Notes: generated by a model from the letters alone, not told the origin. 64,000 nt of DNA from Sulfuricurvum sp. IAE1 (GCF_004347735.1 NZ_SLTI01000042.1:62001-126000); one strand, 5' to 3'; positions 14,367 to 24,071 are shown, numbered from the stretch's first letter. Numbers and translations are program-made.

Positions 14367-16169
14367 TTGCCCCACCCTCCCCGCGACAAATACTCCGTCC
14401 TCAAACACACCTTTGGATTTTCAGGTTTCAGACCGTTGCAGGAAGAGGCGGTGGATGCGATCCTCTCGCGCCGCGATCTGGCGATGCTACTCCCCACGGG
14501 AGGGGGGAAATCGCTGTGCTACCAGCTTCCGACGCTACTGATGGATGGGATCACGGTCGTCGTTTCCCCCCTCATCGCCCTGATGCACGACCAGGTCCTC
14601 GCGCTCAAAGAGCTGGGGATCGAGGCGGAGATGATCTCCTCAACGCAGGATCGGCAGGAGCAACAGGAGGCGTTCGCCAAGGCGAAAAACAAGATACTGA
14701 AGCTCCTCTACGTCGCCCCGGAGCGGCTGGCCAACGGCTCTTTCCTCGCGTGGCTGGGGACGCTCGATATCAATTTTTTCGTCATCGACGAGGCCCACTG
14801 TATCAGCGAATGGGGGCATGAGTTCCGCGACGACTACCGCAGGCTGGGTGAACTGCGCTCCGCGTTCCCCCACACCCCGATCGCCGCCTTCACCGCCACC
14901 GCGACGCCGAAGGTGCGCGAGGACATCCTCTCCCAGCTTGGGCTTCGCGACCCGCTGATCCTGCGTGCGCCCGTGCTGCGCAAAAACATTTCCATCACCG
15001 TACGAGAGCGCGACGGCGGATGGCGCACTGATCTGATGAACATCCTGAAAAAACACGAGGGGGAGAGCGGGATCGTCTACGCCTTCTCCCGCCGCCAGAC
15101 CGAGGAGCTGGCCGAATTCCTCTCCAAAAAGGGGCTCAAATGCTCAGCCTACCATGCCGGGATGAGTTCCGAGCAGCGTCGCAGCGTCCACCAGTCGTTT
15201 CTGAACGACGAGACGCAGATCATCGTCGCGACCGTCGCATTCGGGATGGGGATCGACAAGGGAGACATCCGCTTCGTCATCCACACCTCGCTTCCCAAGA
15301 CGATCGAAAATTATTATCAGGAGATCGGGCGGGCCGGGCGCGACGGGATCGATTCGGAGGCGGTGCTGTTCTACTCGGGGAGCGATTTTTTTACCAAAAA
15401 ACGGCTCATAGACGAGGGGGGCGACCCGCAGTACCGGGAGATGACCCTTTCCAAGCTCCGCGCCGCGATGGACTACGCCACCTCGGAGGAGTGCCGCCAC
15501 AAAACGATCGCGGCCTATTTCAGCGACACGATCACCCCCTGCGGTGATAAATGCGACAACTGTCTGGACACACAGGGGAGCAAAAAGGAGATCACGACCC
15601 CCGCCCGGATGTTCCTCTCGGCCGTCTACAAGACGGGGGAGCGGTTCGGCGCGACCTACATCGGCGAGGTGCTCTGCGGGGAGGAGAAGGAGAAAATCCT
15701 CTCCAACGGCCACGAACGCCTCAGCGTCTTCGGGATCGGCAAAGAGATGAGCAAGAGCGTGTGGGGGACGATTGCCAAACGGCTCGTCGAGCTGGGAGCA
15801 TTGGAGCCCGATGAGTACAAGGCGCTCCACCTCACCCCTCTGGGGGCGGAAATCCTGAGAGGAAAACAAAGCGTCCATATCCGCGAAGAGCGGCTGAGCC
15901 CCAAAAAAGCGGAAAAGAAATCCAAAGCCCCCCATCCGAACGCCCCTGCGCATTACGAGGAGTTCAGGGCATTACGCGCCACCATCGCCCGAGAAAACGG
16001 CGTCCCCGCCTACATCGTATTCGGCGACAAGACCCTCTACGAACTGGCTGAACGGCTTCCGCAGACGCGGGAGGAGATGCTGAACGTCAGCGGAATCGGG
16101 GAAGTGAAGTACGAGCGGTACGGGGAAGTGTTTCTGGAGCTCTCGCGAAACATCAAAGGAAACGGATAG
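14367..16169 (+). CDS. recQ: ATP-dependent DNA helicase RecQ
   Basis: I place the start at the TTG at 14367, preceded by AAAAGG six to seven bases away and downstream of a perfect -10 at 14334; in-frame ATGs at 14292 and 14322 are possible alternatives and add an unconserved, basic tail. The product is 600 residues. Walker A is MLLPTGGGKSLCYQLP, the DExH box is FVIDEAHCISEWGHEFRDDY, and motif VI is YYQEIGRAGRDG. The zinc-binding cysteines are in CRHKTIAAYFSDTITPCGDK and CDNC. A winged-helix region follows, and a C-terminal HRDC domain ends with MLNVSGIGEVKYERYGE. RecQ unwinds recombination and repair intermediates. It converges on the DEAD-box gene three bases away. Confidence 0.94.
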   Translation: MPHPPRDKYSVLKHTFGFSGFRPLQEEAVDAILSRRDLAMLLPTGGGKSLCYQLPTLLMDGITVVVSPLIALMHDQVLALKELGIEAEMISSTQDRQEQQEAFAKAKNKILKLLYVAPERLANGSFLAWLGTLDINFFVIDEAHCISEWGHEFRDDYRRLGELRSAFPHTPIAAFTATATPKVREDILSQLGLRDPLILRAPVLRKNISITVRERDGGWRTDLMNILKKHEGESGIVYAFSRRQTEELAEFLSKKGLKCSAYHAGMSSEQRRSVHQSFLNDETQIIVATVAFGMGIDKGDIRFVIHTSLPKTIENYYQEIGRAGRDGIDSEAVLFYSGSDFFTKKRLIDEGGDPQYREMTLSKLRAAMDYATSEECRHKTIAAYFSDTITPCGDKCDNCLDTQGSKKEITTPARMFLSAVYKTGERFGATYIGEVLCGEEKEKILSNGHERLSVFGIGKEMSKSVWGTIAKRLVELGALEPDEYKALHLTPLGAEILRGKQSVHIREERLSPKKAEKKSKAPHPNAPAHYEEFRALRATIARENGVPAYIVFGDKTLYELAERLPQTREEMLNVSGIGEVKYERYGEVFLELSRNIKGNG

Positions 16170-16172
16170 AGC

Positions 16173-17501
16173 TTATCTCCCCCGCCCTTTTCCTTTTTTG
16201 GGAGCCGCTTTTTTCGGTTCCTCTTCACGTGCCACGCGCGGCCCGCGCTTGCCGATATGTTTGGGCTGTACCGGTTCTTTTTTCTTTTTGTTCCCGAACG
16301 CTCCGGGAGTGCGCCCTTTTTTCTCCGCTTCTTTGCTCATGCTTTTGCCCCGCGTTTTGACCAGGCCGTCGGTTGAGGGCGGTTCGAATCCCGCTACCGG
16401 AACGATCTCGACGTTTTTGCCCAGCATCGCGACGATTTTTTTCCACGAGAGCGATTCGGAAGCGGAAAGAAGCGTTATCGCCGTCCCCTCTTTGCCCGCC
16501 CGTCCGGTACGGCCGATCCGGTGGATGTAGTCGCTGGCGATGTGGGGGATGTCGTAGTTGATGACGACGTCGAGTCCATCGATATCGAGTCCGCGCGCGG
16601 CAATGTCGGTAGCGACGAGGATGCGGCTTTTCCCTTCCCGAAAATCGCGCAGCGCACGGTCGCGCGCACCGTGTTTTTTGTCCCCGTGGATCGTAACGCA
16701 GGGCAGACCGCTTTCGCGCAGGTATTCGCTCACCTCGTCGGCGATTGCCTTGGTACGGGTAAAGACCAGAACCTGGGGATAGTTATTCGAGCCGATCAGG
16801 TACGCCAGCAATTCCCGTTTACGCTCGGCTTCGGTCGGATGGACGATCTGGCGGATCGTGGCGTCGGCGGCTTTGAGATTGTCGATTTCGACCAGCAGCG
16901 GGCGCTTAAGGACCCGCTCCGAAAGTCGTTTGACGGCCCCCGTCATCGTTGCCGAAAAAAGTGCTGTCTGACGTGAGGGAGGCAGCATGTCGACGATCTG
17001 TTCGATTTCGCGGATAAATCCCATATCCATGATCGTGTCAGCCTCATCGAGAACGAGATGGCTGATTTTTGAGAGGGGGATATGCCCCTGCTTATTCAGC
17101 TCGATCAGGCGTCCGGGGGTTGCGATCAGCAGGTCGGCTCCTTTGGAAAGCGACGCGATCTGTTTGTCGATGTTCACCCCGCCGAAGACGTTGAGTATCC
17201 GCAGATCGAGGCCCAGCGCGTATGAGCGGATCGCGCGGGTCATCTGGGTAGCCAACTCACGCGTGGGGACGAGGATGAGCGCACGGGGACGCGCGATCTC
17301 GTCGGCATCGCCTTTTCCGAGCTGCTGGAGGATCGGCAACGCGAATGCGGCCGTTTTTCCCGTCCCCGTCTGCGCCGCGCCGAGGATATCCCGACCCCGA
17401 AGCATCAGCGGGATGACTTTCGTCTGAATCGGCGTCGGGTCGGTATAGCCGAGTGCGGAAAGATTGGCCTGAAGCGTGGGGTTCAATGTCGAAAAGGGCA
17501 T
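16173..17501 (-). CDS. DEAD-box RNA helicase (RhlE-like)
   Basis: Encodes 442 residues. Q motif YTDPTPIQTKVIPLMLRGRD, Walker A GAAQTGTGKTAAFALPI, motif II LVLDEADTIMDMGF, motif III FSATMTG and motif VI YIHRIGRTGRAGKEGT are all present. The last 60 residues are a basic, low-complexity tail (KKKKEPVQPKHIGKRGPRVA), typical of RhlE-type proteins that remodel ribosomal or mRNA structures. The exact paralogue (RhlE versus other DEAD proteins) is uncertain. The start follows GGAGGATTC. A TATGAT on the minus strand near 17537-17542 could be its -10. Confidence 0.92.
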   Translation of the reverse strand: MPFSTLNPTLQANLSALGYTDPTPIQTKVIPLMLRGRDILGAAQTGTGKTAAFALPILQQLGKGDADEIARPRALILVPTRELATQMTRAIRSYALGLDLRILNVFGGVNIDKQIASLSKGADLLIATPGRLIELNKQGHIPLSKISHLVLDEADTIMDMGFIREIEQIVDMLPPSRQTALFSATMTGAVKRLSERVLKRPLLVEIDNLKAADATIRQIVHPTEAERKRELLAYLIGSNNYPQVLVFTRTKAIADEVSEYLRESGLPCVTIHGDKKHGARDRALRDFREGKSRILVATDIAARGLDIDGLDVVINYDIPHIASDYIHRIGRTGRAGKEGTAITLLSASESLSWKKIVAMLGKNVEIVPVAGFEPPSTDGLVKTRGKSMSKEAEKKGRTPGAFGNKKKKEPVQPKHIGKRGPRVAREEEPKKAAPKKGKGRGR

Positions 17502-17617
17502 GAATCCTCCGAATATTGTAATTAGATGGGCAAATCATACCTTTTTCGTCCTTATACCCCCGCATTTTGGTATTAATTTTGCTACGATTACGCAACTTAT
17601 TATCTCGGAGTATTCTT

Positions 17618-18898
17618 GTGAAAGCATTTGCGCTTTTAGCCGCCGTCGTTACACTGTCGTGGGGAGCCCCCGCCATGACCAAAGGGACCGTTCTGGACAA
17701 ACAGACCCAAAAGCCGATCGCAGGCGCGATCGTCACCGCCAACGGTAAAGAATACCGCACCGACGCGGAAGGCAATTTTGCCATTCCCGCTTCGAAAAAG
17801 ATCGGGGTCCGCGCCCTAGGGTATGACCGGAAATTCTACGCCGGGAGCGGGAAAATGTTCCTCAGCCCCGTTACGCCCAAAGCGATTTATCTCTCCAGCT
17901 TCGGAGCCACCAGTTCGAAACTGATGGGCAACGCCAAGGAGCTCATCAAATCGACCGAAATCAACGCCCTCGTCATCGACATCAAAATGGACCGCGGCCA
18001 GATCGCCTACCGCACGGCGAATCCGACCGCAAACAAAATCGGGGCGCAGGAGGTCATCCTCTTCAAAGACCTCAAAAAATTCGTCGCCGACCTCAAAGGA
18101 CAGGGAATCTATACGATCGCCCGTATCGTAACGTTTAAAGATTCCCCTTTCGTCACCGCCAATCCGCATCTGGGCGTCCGCCGCAGCGACGGAACCCTTT
18201 TCCAGGACAAAGAGGGACTCTACTGGATCGACGCTTCGCGTCGCGAAGCGTGGGATTACCCGATCGCCATCGCCAAAGAGAGTGCCGCGGCGGGATTTGA
18301 CGAAATCCAGTTCGACTACATCCGCTTCCCCGATGCCAGAGGAGTGAAATTCGCCGTTGAGAATACGCAGGCCGAACGGGTCAAGGCGATTTCGGGCTTT
18401 CTCGAAAGCGCCCGCCGCCAGCTGCTCCCTTACAACGTTTTCGTCTCTGCCGATATATTCGGTTACGTCAGCTGGCACAACGCCGACATCGAAATCGGCC
18501 AGCGCGTCGACGCGATCGCCCCGTTCGTCGATTACATGTGCCCGATGCTCTACCCCAGCGGATTCAACGCCGGAATTCCAGGTTACACCAATCCCGTCGC
18601 CGCCAATTACGAAATCGTCAAACTCTCGCTCGACAAGGCCCTCGAAAAATCGGGAACGTCGCCCAAAGCGTTCCGTCCTTGGCTTCAGGCTTTCCGCGAT
18701 TACGCTTTCGACCGCCGCATCTACGGCGAAAAGGAGATTCGTGACCAGATCCGCGCCAGCGAAGATTTCGGAAGCAACGGATGGATTTTGTGGAATCCGC
18801 GCAACGTCTACACCGCCGCAGGGCTGATGCGTGAAAACCAAAACGTCACCCAAGTCTCCAAACCAAGCCCCGCCAAAGCCGAAAAACCCGCATCTTAA
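17618..18898 (+). CDS. Exported putative glycoside hydrolase (DUF4015/GHL10-like)
   Basis: I take the GTG at 17618, preceded by CTCGGAG at good spacing, because it yields a signal peptide (KAFALLAAVVTLSWGAPA); the ATG at 17567 would add an odd basic stretch. The product is 426 residues. After the signal comes a small carboxypeptidase-regulatory-like beta domain (KGTVLDKQTQKPIAGAIVTA), then a TIM-barrel region with NALVIDIKMDRGQIAYRT, FDEIQFDYIRFPDARGVKF and YVSWHNADIEIGQRVD, the pattern of the putative glycoside hydrolase family PF13200. The Asp/Glu residues in FDEIQFDYIRFPD are candidates for the active site. The substrate is unknown. A TAATG junction couples it to hrpB. Confidence 0.82.
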   Translation: MKAFALLAAVVTLSWGAPAMTKGTVLDKQTQKPIAGAIVTANGKEYRTDAEGNFAIPASKKIGVRALGYDRKFYAGSGKMFLSPVTPKAIYLSSFGATSSKLMGNAKELIKSTEINALVIDIKMDRGQIAYRTANPTANKIGAQEVILFKDLKKFVADLKGQGIYTIARIVTFKDSPFVTANPHLGVRRSDGTLFQDKEGLYWIDASRREAWDYPIAIAKESAAAGFDEIQFDYIRFPDARGVKFAVENTQAERVKAISGFLESARRQLLPYNVFVSADIFGYVSWHNADIEIGQRVDAIAPFVDYMCPMLYPSGFNAGIPGYTNPVAANYEIVKLSLDKALEKSGTSPKAFRPWLQAFRDYAFDRRIYGEKEIRDQIRASEDFGSNGWILWNPRNVYTAAGLMRENQNVTQVSKPSPAKAEKPAS

Positions 18899-21390
18899 TG
18901 GAGTTTTCGGCTCTTCCGATTGCCGAGCGGATCGACACGATCCGCTCGGAACTGCTCTCTTCCAACCGCCTTATCCTCCAAGCCCCGCCCGGAGCGGGTA
19001 AAACGACTGCCGTTCCCCTTTCGCTGCTGGATGAGCCGTGGCTTGGGGAGAAAAAAATCATCCTTCTCTCCCCCAGACGTATCGCCGCACGTACGGCCGC
19101 GATGCGTATGGCCCAGATGCTGGGCGAACCCCTCGGCGAGAGGGTCGGATACCACATCCGCGGAGAACGCCGCTGCGGGAACCGGACGCGCATCCTCGTC
19201 ATTACCGAGGGGATACTGACCCGCTATCTCCAAAACGACCCCGCCCTCGAAGAAGCCGCTTTGGTGATTTTCGACGAATTTCACGAACGAAACCTCCACA
19301 GCGACCTCTCGCTTGCTTTTGCCCTTCAGGCGCAGGAGGCGCTCCGCGAGGACCTGAAACTGCTGGTGATGTCGGCTACCCTCGATACCCGCGGGCTCAG
19401 CGAACTGATGGGACACCCTCCCATCATCACGAGCGAGGGGCGCAGTTATCCCGTCGATATCGTCTACCGTCCCCCTTCGGCCGCTCTCCCCGATCCCAAG
19501 AACCTTACCGGCGAAACGTTCCGTACCGTACTCGAAGCGCTCCGCAGCGACGAGGGGGATATTCTCGTATTCCTCCCCGGCGAGCGGGAAATCCGTGATC
19601 TTGCGGCACGTCTGGAGGGGGCACGCGATACGTTCCCGGGTCTGCTGATCGCCCCGTTGTACGGAAACCTCACCCGCGAAGAGCAGCAATCCGCCATCCT
19701 CCCCGCATCGCGGCGCAAAATCGTCCTCGCGACCAACATCGCCGAAACAAGCCTTACCATCGAAGGGATCCGCATCGTTATCGACACGGGTTTCGAACGT
19801 CTCTCCCGGTTCGATCCCGCTGTCGGTATGGAGCGCCTCGTAACCCAGCGCATTTCACGCGCGTCGGCCGATCAGCGTGCGGGACGCGCGGGACGAACCT
19901 CGGCAGGGAAATGTTACCGGATGTGGAGCGAATACGCCCATCACGCACTGAGCCCCTTCCGCCACCCCGACATTCTCACCGCCGATCTCGCCCCGCTCGC
20001 CCTCGAGCTGGCCGCATGGGGTTCGGACGACTTGCGGTGGATCGATCCGCCCAATCCCTCGCACCTCTCGCACGCACGCGAACTGTTACGCGAACTGGGG
20101 GCTTTGGAAGGAAATATCACCCCGCACGGGCGGGAAATCCTCTCGCTTGGGCTTCATCCCCGTGCGGCCCACATGCTGCTAGGCTCACGCGGACTCGGCT
20201 TTGAGGGCGAAGCGATCCTCCTCGCGGTCCTCGTTTCCGAACGCGATTTCATCCCCGCAGACGAGCGCTTCAGCGACATCGGCGAACGCTTTCGCATCCT
20301 GCGAAACGCGCTGGCTTCCAACCGCGTCGGAACGCACCTCCAGACCCATGTTCAAGCGGTGCGCGACATCGCACGCCGACTCGGCACCCCGCTTCAATGG
20401 AGCGAAAACATGGCGGGCGAAACGCTCGCCGTGCTCCTCTCGTTCGCCTATCCCGACCGCATCGCCCGTGCACGGGGAGGCGGAAAATTTCTCACCTTCG
20501 AGGGGAAAGAGGCATACCTCCCCCCTAACGATCCTCTCGCAACCGCCGAATGGCTCGTCATTGCCCGCAGCGACGGAGACGCCAAAAGTGCGCGGATCCA
20601 TCTGGCGGCCTTGCTTGAGGAAACGGCATTGCGACACTACCATCCCGGACTCTTTAGCTCCGAAACCCTCGTCGAATGGAACCCTCAGACCCGACGGGTC
20701 GAAGCCCGCGCGCTTGAACGCCTCGGAGCGGTGCTCCTTTCCAGCCGCCCGATCCCCGATCCCGATCCGGAAAAAACCAAAGCCGCCCTTTTAGAGGGTA
20801 TCCGCCTCCACGGTCTCGAATCGCTCGGATGGGACGATAATGTCCGGCAATTGCGCTCGCGCCTCATCGCATTGAAACATCACTGCCCGCAGCACTGCGA
20901 CACCGATTTCAGCGACGACGCGCTGTTGTGCGGACTGGAATCGTGGCTTCTCCCCCATCTGGGTGGGGAACGCTCGCTCGCAGAATGCGCCGCTATGGCA
21001 TGGGAAGAGATTTTGCTCTCTTCGCTCTCCTGGGAGAGCCGGTGCGAATTCGACCGTCTTTTGCCCAAGCGTTTCAAAGCCCCCACGGGGAGTGAAATCG
21101 CTATCGACTATCGTGATCCCGACGCACCCGTGCTTGCCGTACGGATACAGGAGATGTTCGGAACGACCAGCCACCCCTCGGTACTGGCGGGAAAACTGCC
21201 CCTGACGCTCCATCTCCTCTCCCCCGCGCACCGCCCGATTCAGATAACCCGCGATCTGGTCGGGTTTTGGAGCGGCTCGTACGCAGAGGTCAAAAAAGAG
21301 CTCAAAGGGCGCTACCCCAAGCACTACTGGCCCGACGACCCGGCAATAGCCCAGGCGACGAAAAAAACAAAGAAATTTATGGAGGGTTAA
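18898..21390 (+). CDS. hrpB: ATP-dependent helicase HrpB
   Basis: Encodes 830 residues, the normal size of HrpB. Walker A is LQAPPGAGKTTAVPLSLLDE, the DExH box is LVIFDEFHERNLHSDLSLAF, motif III is LVMSATLDTRGL, and motif VI is RISRASADQRAGRAGRTSAG. The HA2-type helical domain and the HrpB C-terminal domain (FEGKEAYLPPNDPLATAEWL, WNPQTRRVEARALERLG) complete it. HrpB is a DEAH-type RNA helicase whose physiological role is poorly defined. It starts within the stop codon of the glycoside hydrolase-like gene and its own end overlaps the end of recR by four bases. Confidence 0.95.
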   Translation: MEFSALPIAERIDTIRSELLSSNRLILQAPPGAGKTTAVPLSLLDEPWLGEKKIILLSPRRIAARTAAMRMAQMLGEPLGERVGYHIRGERRCGNRTRILVITEGILTRYLQNDPALEEAALVIFDEFHERNLHSDLSLAFALQAQEALREDLKLLVMSATLDTRGLSELMGHPPIITSEGRSYPVDIVYRPPSAALPDPKNLTGETFRTVLEALRSDEGDILVFLPGEREIRDLAARLEGARDTFPGLLIAPLYGNLTREEQQSAILPASRRKIVLATNIAETSLTIEGIRIVIDTGFERLSRFDPAVGMERLVTQRISRASADQRAGRAGRTSAGKCYRMWSEYAHHALSPFRHPDILTADLAPLALELAAWGSDDLRWIDPPNPSHLSHARELLRELGALEGNITPHGREILSLGLHPRAAHMLLGSRGLGFEGEAILLAVLVSERDFIPADERFSDIGERFRILRNALASNRVGTHLQTHVQAVRDIARRLGTPLQWSENMAGETLAVLLSFAYPDRIARARGGGKFLTFEGKEAYLPPNDPLATAEWLVIARSDGDAKSARIHLAALLEETALRHYHPGLFSSETLVEWNPQTRRVEARALERLGAVLLSSRPIPDPDPEKTKAALLEGIRLHGLESLGWDDNVRQLRSRLIALKHHCPQHCDTDFSDDALLCGLESWLLPHLGGERSLAECAAMAWEEILLSSLSWESRCEFDRLLPKRFKAPTGSEIAIDYRDPDAPVLAVRIQEMFGTTSHPSVLAGKLPLTLHLLSPAHRPIQITRDLVGFWSGSYAEVKKELKGRYPKHYWPDDPAIAQATKKTKKFMEG

Positions 21391-21956
21391 ATGCTCACGC
21401 GGTCTTCGAGCGCGCGGGTAAGGGAGAGGATATCGACGTTCTCCAAACTCACCCCCGTCGGAACCCCCTGCGCGATACGGGTAAAGCGGACGTTGCAGTC
21501 GGCGAGCTTGTCCTCGATGTAGAGAATCACCCCCTGATTGGCGATCGAGGGGGTAAGAGCGAAAATCACCTCTTTGATTCCGCTGTTGACGACATCGCGC
21601 AGATGGGAGACGTCGAGCTCATCGAGTGAGTCGAGGACGAAATAACGTCCTTCGAACAGGCCGTTTTCCTCGAACGTGAGGATGTCTTTGGCGTTTTCGA
21701 CGATGCAGAGCAACTCGTGGTTACGGTGCTCGTCGCTGCAGATGGGACAGAGCTCGTCTTCACTCAGACCGCCGCACGAACGGCATTTTCTCAGGCCGGA
21801 GATCGCGCTTTCGATCGCATGGGCGAGTTTGAGCGCGCCGAAACTGTCATGCATGACCATATGATACGCCAGCCGCGTCGCCGATTTCTGTCCGATCGTC
21901 GGCAGACTCTGCAAAGCGTCGACGAGGCGGTTGAATTTGTCCAGGGATCGTTTCAT
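21387..21956 (-). CDS. recR: Recombination mediator protein RecR
   Basis: Encodes 189 residues. The N-terminal helix-hairpin-helix is LVDALQSLPTIGQKSATRLA, the zinc-binding loop is CRSCGGLSEDELCPIC, and a Toprim domain follows with LLCIVENAKDILTFEENGLF and VSHLRDVVNSGIKEVIFALT. RecR works with RecO (present at 52 kb) to load RecA on gapped DNA. The ATG lies only six bases after a perfect -10 (21963-21968), and no ribosome site is visible, so the mRNA may be leaderless. Confidence 0.95.
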   Translation of the reverse strand: MKRSLDKFNRLVDALQSLPTIGQKSATRLAYHMVMHDSFGALKLAHAIESAISGLRKCRSCGGLSEDELCPICSDEHRNHELLCIVENAKDILTFEENGLFEGRYFVLDSLDELDVSHLRDVVNSGIKEVIFALTPSIANQGVILYIEDKLADCNVRFTRIAQGVPTGVSLENVDILSLTRALEDRVSI

Positions 21957-21962
21957 CCGGGT

Positions 21963-21991
21963 ATTATACTACAACACGCTTTCCCGACAAT
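21963..21991 (-). promoter_or_regulatory. recR promoter, possibly leaderless
   Basis: On the minus strand TATAAT (21968 to 21963) is preceded, after a 16-base spacer, by TTGTCG. The distance from the -10 to the recR ATG (21956) is six bases, so transcription should begin at or next to the A of the start codon. Confidence 0.6.
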
Positions 21992-22060
21992 GCCTCTGAT
22001 CGGGAACAGATAAACTTTAGTCTTATAGGCTCAATTAAGCTAACATCATTTTCCGTATGG

Positions 22061-22066
22061 TATAAT
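22061..22066 (+). promoter_or_regulatory. dnaJ promoter -10
   Basis: A perfect TATAAT lies 41 bases before the dnaJ start. No consensus -35 is present; a weak TTAAGC lies about 20 bases upstream. AT-rich sequence without a -35 is common for sigma-70 promoters of this phylum. Confidence 0.55.
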
Positions 22067-22106
22067 TCGCAAAAACCTAACTTCACAGACATTACGGAGC
22101 ATACGC

Positions 22107-23228
22107 GTGGAAGAATTGAGCTATTATGAAATTTTGGAAGTAAGCCGCAACGCGAACGGCGACGAAATCAAAAAAGCCTACCGCAAAATGGCCAAACTCT
22201 ACCATCCAGACCGTAACCCCGACGATCCGGACGCGGAACACAAATTCAAACTCTGCAACGAAGCCTACCAGGTCCTCAGCGACGAAAAACAGCGTTCCAT
22301 CTACGACCGCTACGGCAAAGAGGGGCTTCAGGGGGGCATGGGCTCCTCGCGGGGCGGATTCGGCGGATTCGACGATCTGGGCAGCATTTTCGAAGAGATG
22401 TTCAACGGCTTTGCGGGAGGCGGACGCCGCGGAGGGCGTTCACAAGCCGATAAATTCCCCCTAGACATGGGCGTCGAGATGCGCATCAGTTTCAAAGAAG
22501 CGGTCTTCGGCTGCGAAAAAGAGATCACCTTTACTTCCAAAACCTCGTGCAAAAGCTGTAAAGGGACGGGAGCCAAAGAGGGTAAAGTAACCGGCTGTTC
22601 GCAATGCGGCGGAAAGGGACAGGTTTACATGCGCCAGGGCTTCATGACCTTCTCGCAGACGTGCCCCGCATGTCACGGCGAAGGGACGATGGCGAGCGAA
22701 AAATGCCCCGACTGTAACGGCAAAAGCTATACCGAGAACCAGGAGAAAGTAACCGTCAAAATTCCGGCCGGAATCGACACGGGCAACCGCCTGCGCGTTT
22801 CAGGACGCGGAAATACCGGCAAAAGCGGCGTACGGGGCGATCTGTACGTCACCTTCGACGTCGAAGAAGACAGCCACTTCATCCGTAACGGCAACGACGT
22901 CTACCTCGAAGTTCCCGTATTCTTTACCCAGGCGGTACTGGGCGAAGCGATCACGATCCCCTCGCTCACCGGCGAACTCACCCTCGAACTCGAAACGGGG
23001 ACCAAAGACACCCAGCAGTACCGTTTCCGCGGCGAAGGGATCAGCGATGTTCACGGTCGCGGCAAGGGCGACCTCATCGCGCAGGTGCGCCTCACCTATC
23101 CCTCACGCCTCTCCGGCGAGCAGGAAGAACTTCTTCTCAAACTCCAGGAGAGCTTCGGCATCGAATCCAAACCCCACGAAAGCCTCTTCGAATCGGCCTT
23201 CGAAAAAGTCAAAGGGTGGTTCAAGTAA
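22107..23228 (+). CDS. dnaJ: Chaperone protein DnaJ
   Basis: Encodes 373 residues from a GTG preceded by ACGGAG. The J domain holds the invariant HPD ([20 protein letters not shown]). A Gly/Phe-rich linker follows ([20 protein letters not shown]), then four zinc-binding repeats: [32 protein letters not shown] and CPDCNGKSY, and the C-terminal substrate-binding domains. DnaJ stimulates DnaK ATPase and delivers unfolded clients. No dnaK or grpE is nearby. The gene faces recR across a 150-base promoter region. Confidence 0.96.
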   Translation: MEELSYYEILEVSRNANGDEIKKAYRKMAKLYHPDRNPDDPDAEHKFKLCNEAYQVLSDEKQRSIYDRYGKEGLQGGMGSSRGGFGGFDDLGSIFEEMFNGFAGGGRRGGRSQADKFPLDMGVEMRISFKEAVFGCEKEITFTSKTSCKSCKGTGAKEGKVTGCSQCGGKGQVYMRQGFMTFSQTCPACHGEGTMASEKCPDCNGKSYTENQEKVTVKIPAGIDTGNRLRVSGRGNTGKSGVRGDLYVTFDVEEDSHFIRNGNDVYLEVPVFFTQAVLGEAITIPSLTGELTLELETGTKDTQQYRFRGEGISDVHGRGKGDLIAQVRLTYPSRLSGEQEELLLKLQESFGIESKPHESLFESAFEKVKGWFK

Positions 23229-23230
23229 CC

Positions 23231-23258
23231 GCCCGCCATTAACGACACTGATGCGGGC
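23231..23258. terminator. Possible shared terminator between convergent genes
   Basis: GCCCGC (23231-23236) pairs with GCGGGC (23253-23258) just after dnaJ and within the last codons of the converging lipoprotein gene. A modest T-rich stretch follows on the plus strand. Weak evidence. Confidence 0.35.
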
Positions 23259-23502
23259 TTACCCCTTTTAGCTGTTCGCCCGTTTTTGTATCACGCACGA
23301 TGACCACCGATTTCGGATAGGCCGAGCACATACCGTTGACGGTAGTGTAGATACTGCTTCCATCGGCTGTAAATCTGACATTTTTGGTGAGCAATTCGCC
23401 CGATGAATTGTACGCATCGACATTGTAATATCCCGATACACCCGCACATCCCGTCCATACGGTTCCTATCAGTACGATGACAAATAAACTTTTCATCTTC
23501 AT
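23239..23502 (-). CDS. Small lipoprotein of the accessory island
   Basis: Encodes 87 residues from the ATG at 23502, two bases after the stop of the upstream gene; an ATG at 23496 is equally close. The signal peptide KSLFVIVLIGTVWTGCAG has a lipobox-like WTGC. The mature part (YYNVDAYNSSGELLTKNVRF, then SAYPKSVVIVRDTKTGEQL) has two further cysteines that could form a disulfide bond. No family is recognised. Its AT-rich composition and tight coupling to the next gene place it in the same accessory island; an immunity or surface role is possible but unproven. Confidence 0.65.
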   Translation of the reverse strand: MKMKSLFVIVLIGTVWTGCAGVSGYYNVDAYNSSGELLTKNVRFTADGSSIYTTVNGMCSAYPKSVVIVRDTKTGEQLKGVSPHQCR

Positions 23503-23504
23503 CT

Positions 23505-24071
23505 CTATTTGCATTCCGGTTTCCACTGATATTCGGCGATTTTGGCAGCATCAGATTGCAGTTGTTCAAAAATTTCTTTGAGCATTTTGTTTTTTTCTTC
23601 GGACGAAAGCTGCTCGAAAACGGGTTTGCGGATACCGTATTGAAGCATAAACGTTCCGTCGCATTCGGCGGGATGGAAAGTTTTTTGTACGTCGGCCTCG
23701 AAATGTGCATGTTCATGCGACGGCTCGAAAATCAACAACACATATCCGCTCTCCCCTTTTTGGTAAAGCGAATAATGGGGAACAATTTTTTTGCTGTCCA
23801 GTCCGGCTTTGGTCGCCTGTATAAACTTTGACGCATCTACCTTGAATTTATAATGGATCAGGGTAATCAAACGACTCCAGTTTTCTACCGGCTCGTCATC
23901 GGTGGTGTATTCATACAATGCCATTGCACTGTTTTCATTTTGAAAAGCCAACGTATATTGTTTACCGAACATTTCCATGTTCTTGGGCACGACGTACGGT
24001 TTTGCATACGCGCATGCCGCAACAAACAGCCCTGCCATACATAACTTTTTGATGATTTGAGACGATTGCAT
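23505..24071 (-). CDS. Exported protein of unknown function
   Basis: Encodes 188 residues; AAAGGATAATC precedes the ATG. The N-terminus (IIKKLCMAGLFVAACAYAKP) is a signal peptide with an AYA cleavage site, so the protein is periplasmic. The body has NMEMFGKQYTLAFQNENSAM, YEYTTDDEPVENWSRLITL and FEPSHEHAHFEADVQKTF; mature cysteines at CDGTF and PECK may pair. A pattern of exported proteins in which a conserved ENWSxL motif follows an aromatic segment seems familiar but I cannot name the family. It probably forms a two-gene unit with the small lipoprotein downstream. Confidence 0.7.
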   Translation of the reverse strand: MQSSQIIKKLCMAGLFVAACAYAKPYVVPKNMEMFGKQYTLAFQNENSAMALYEYTTDDEPVENWSRLITLIHYKFKVDASKFIQATKAGLDSKKIVPHYSLYQKGESGYVLLIFEPSHEHAHFEADVQKTFHPAECDGTFMLQYGIRKPVFEQLSSEEKNKMLKEIFEQLQSDAAKIAEYQWKPECK

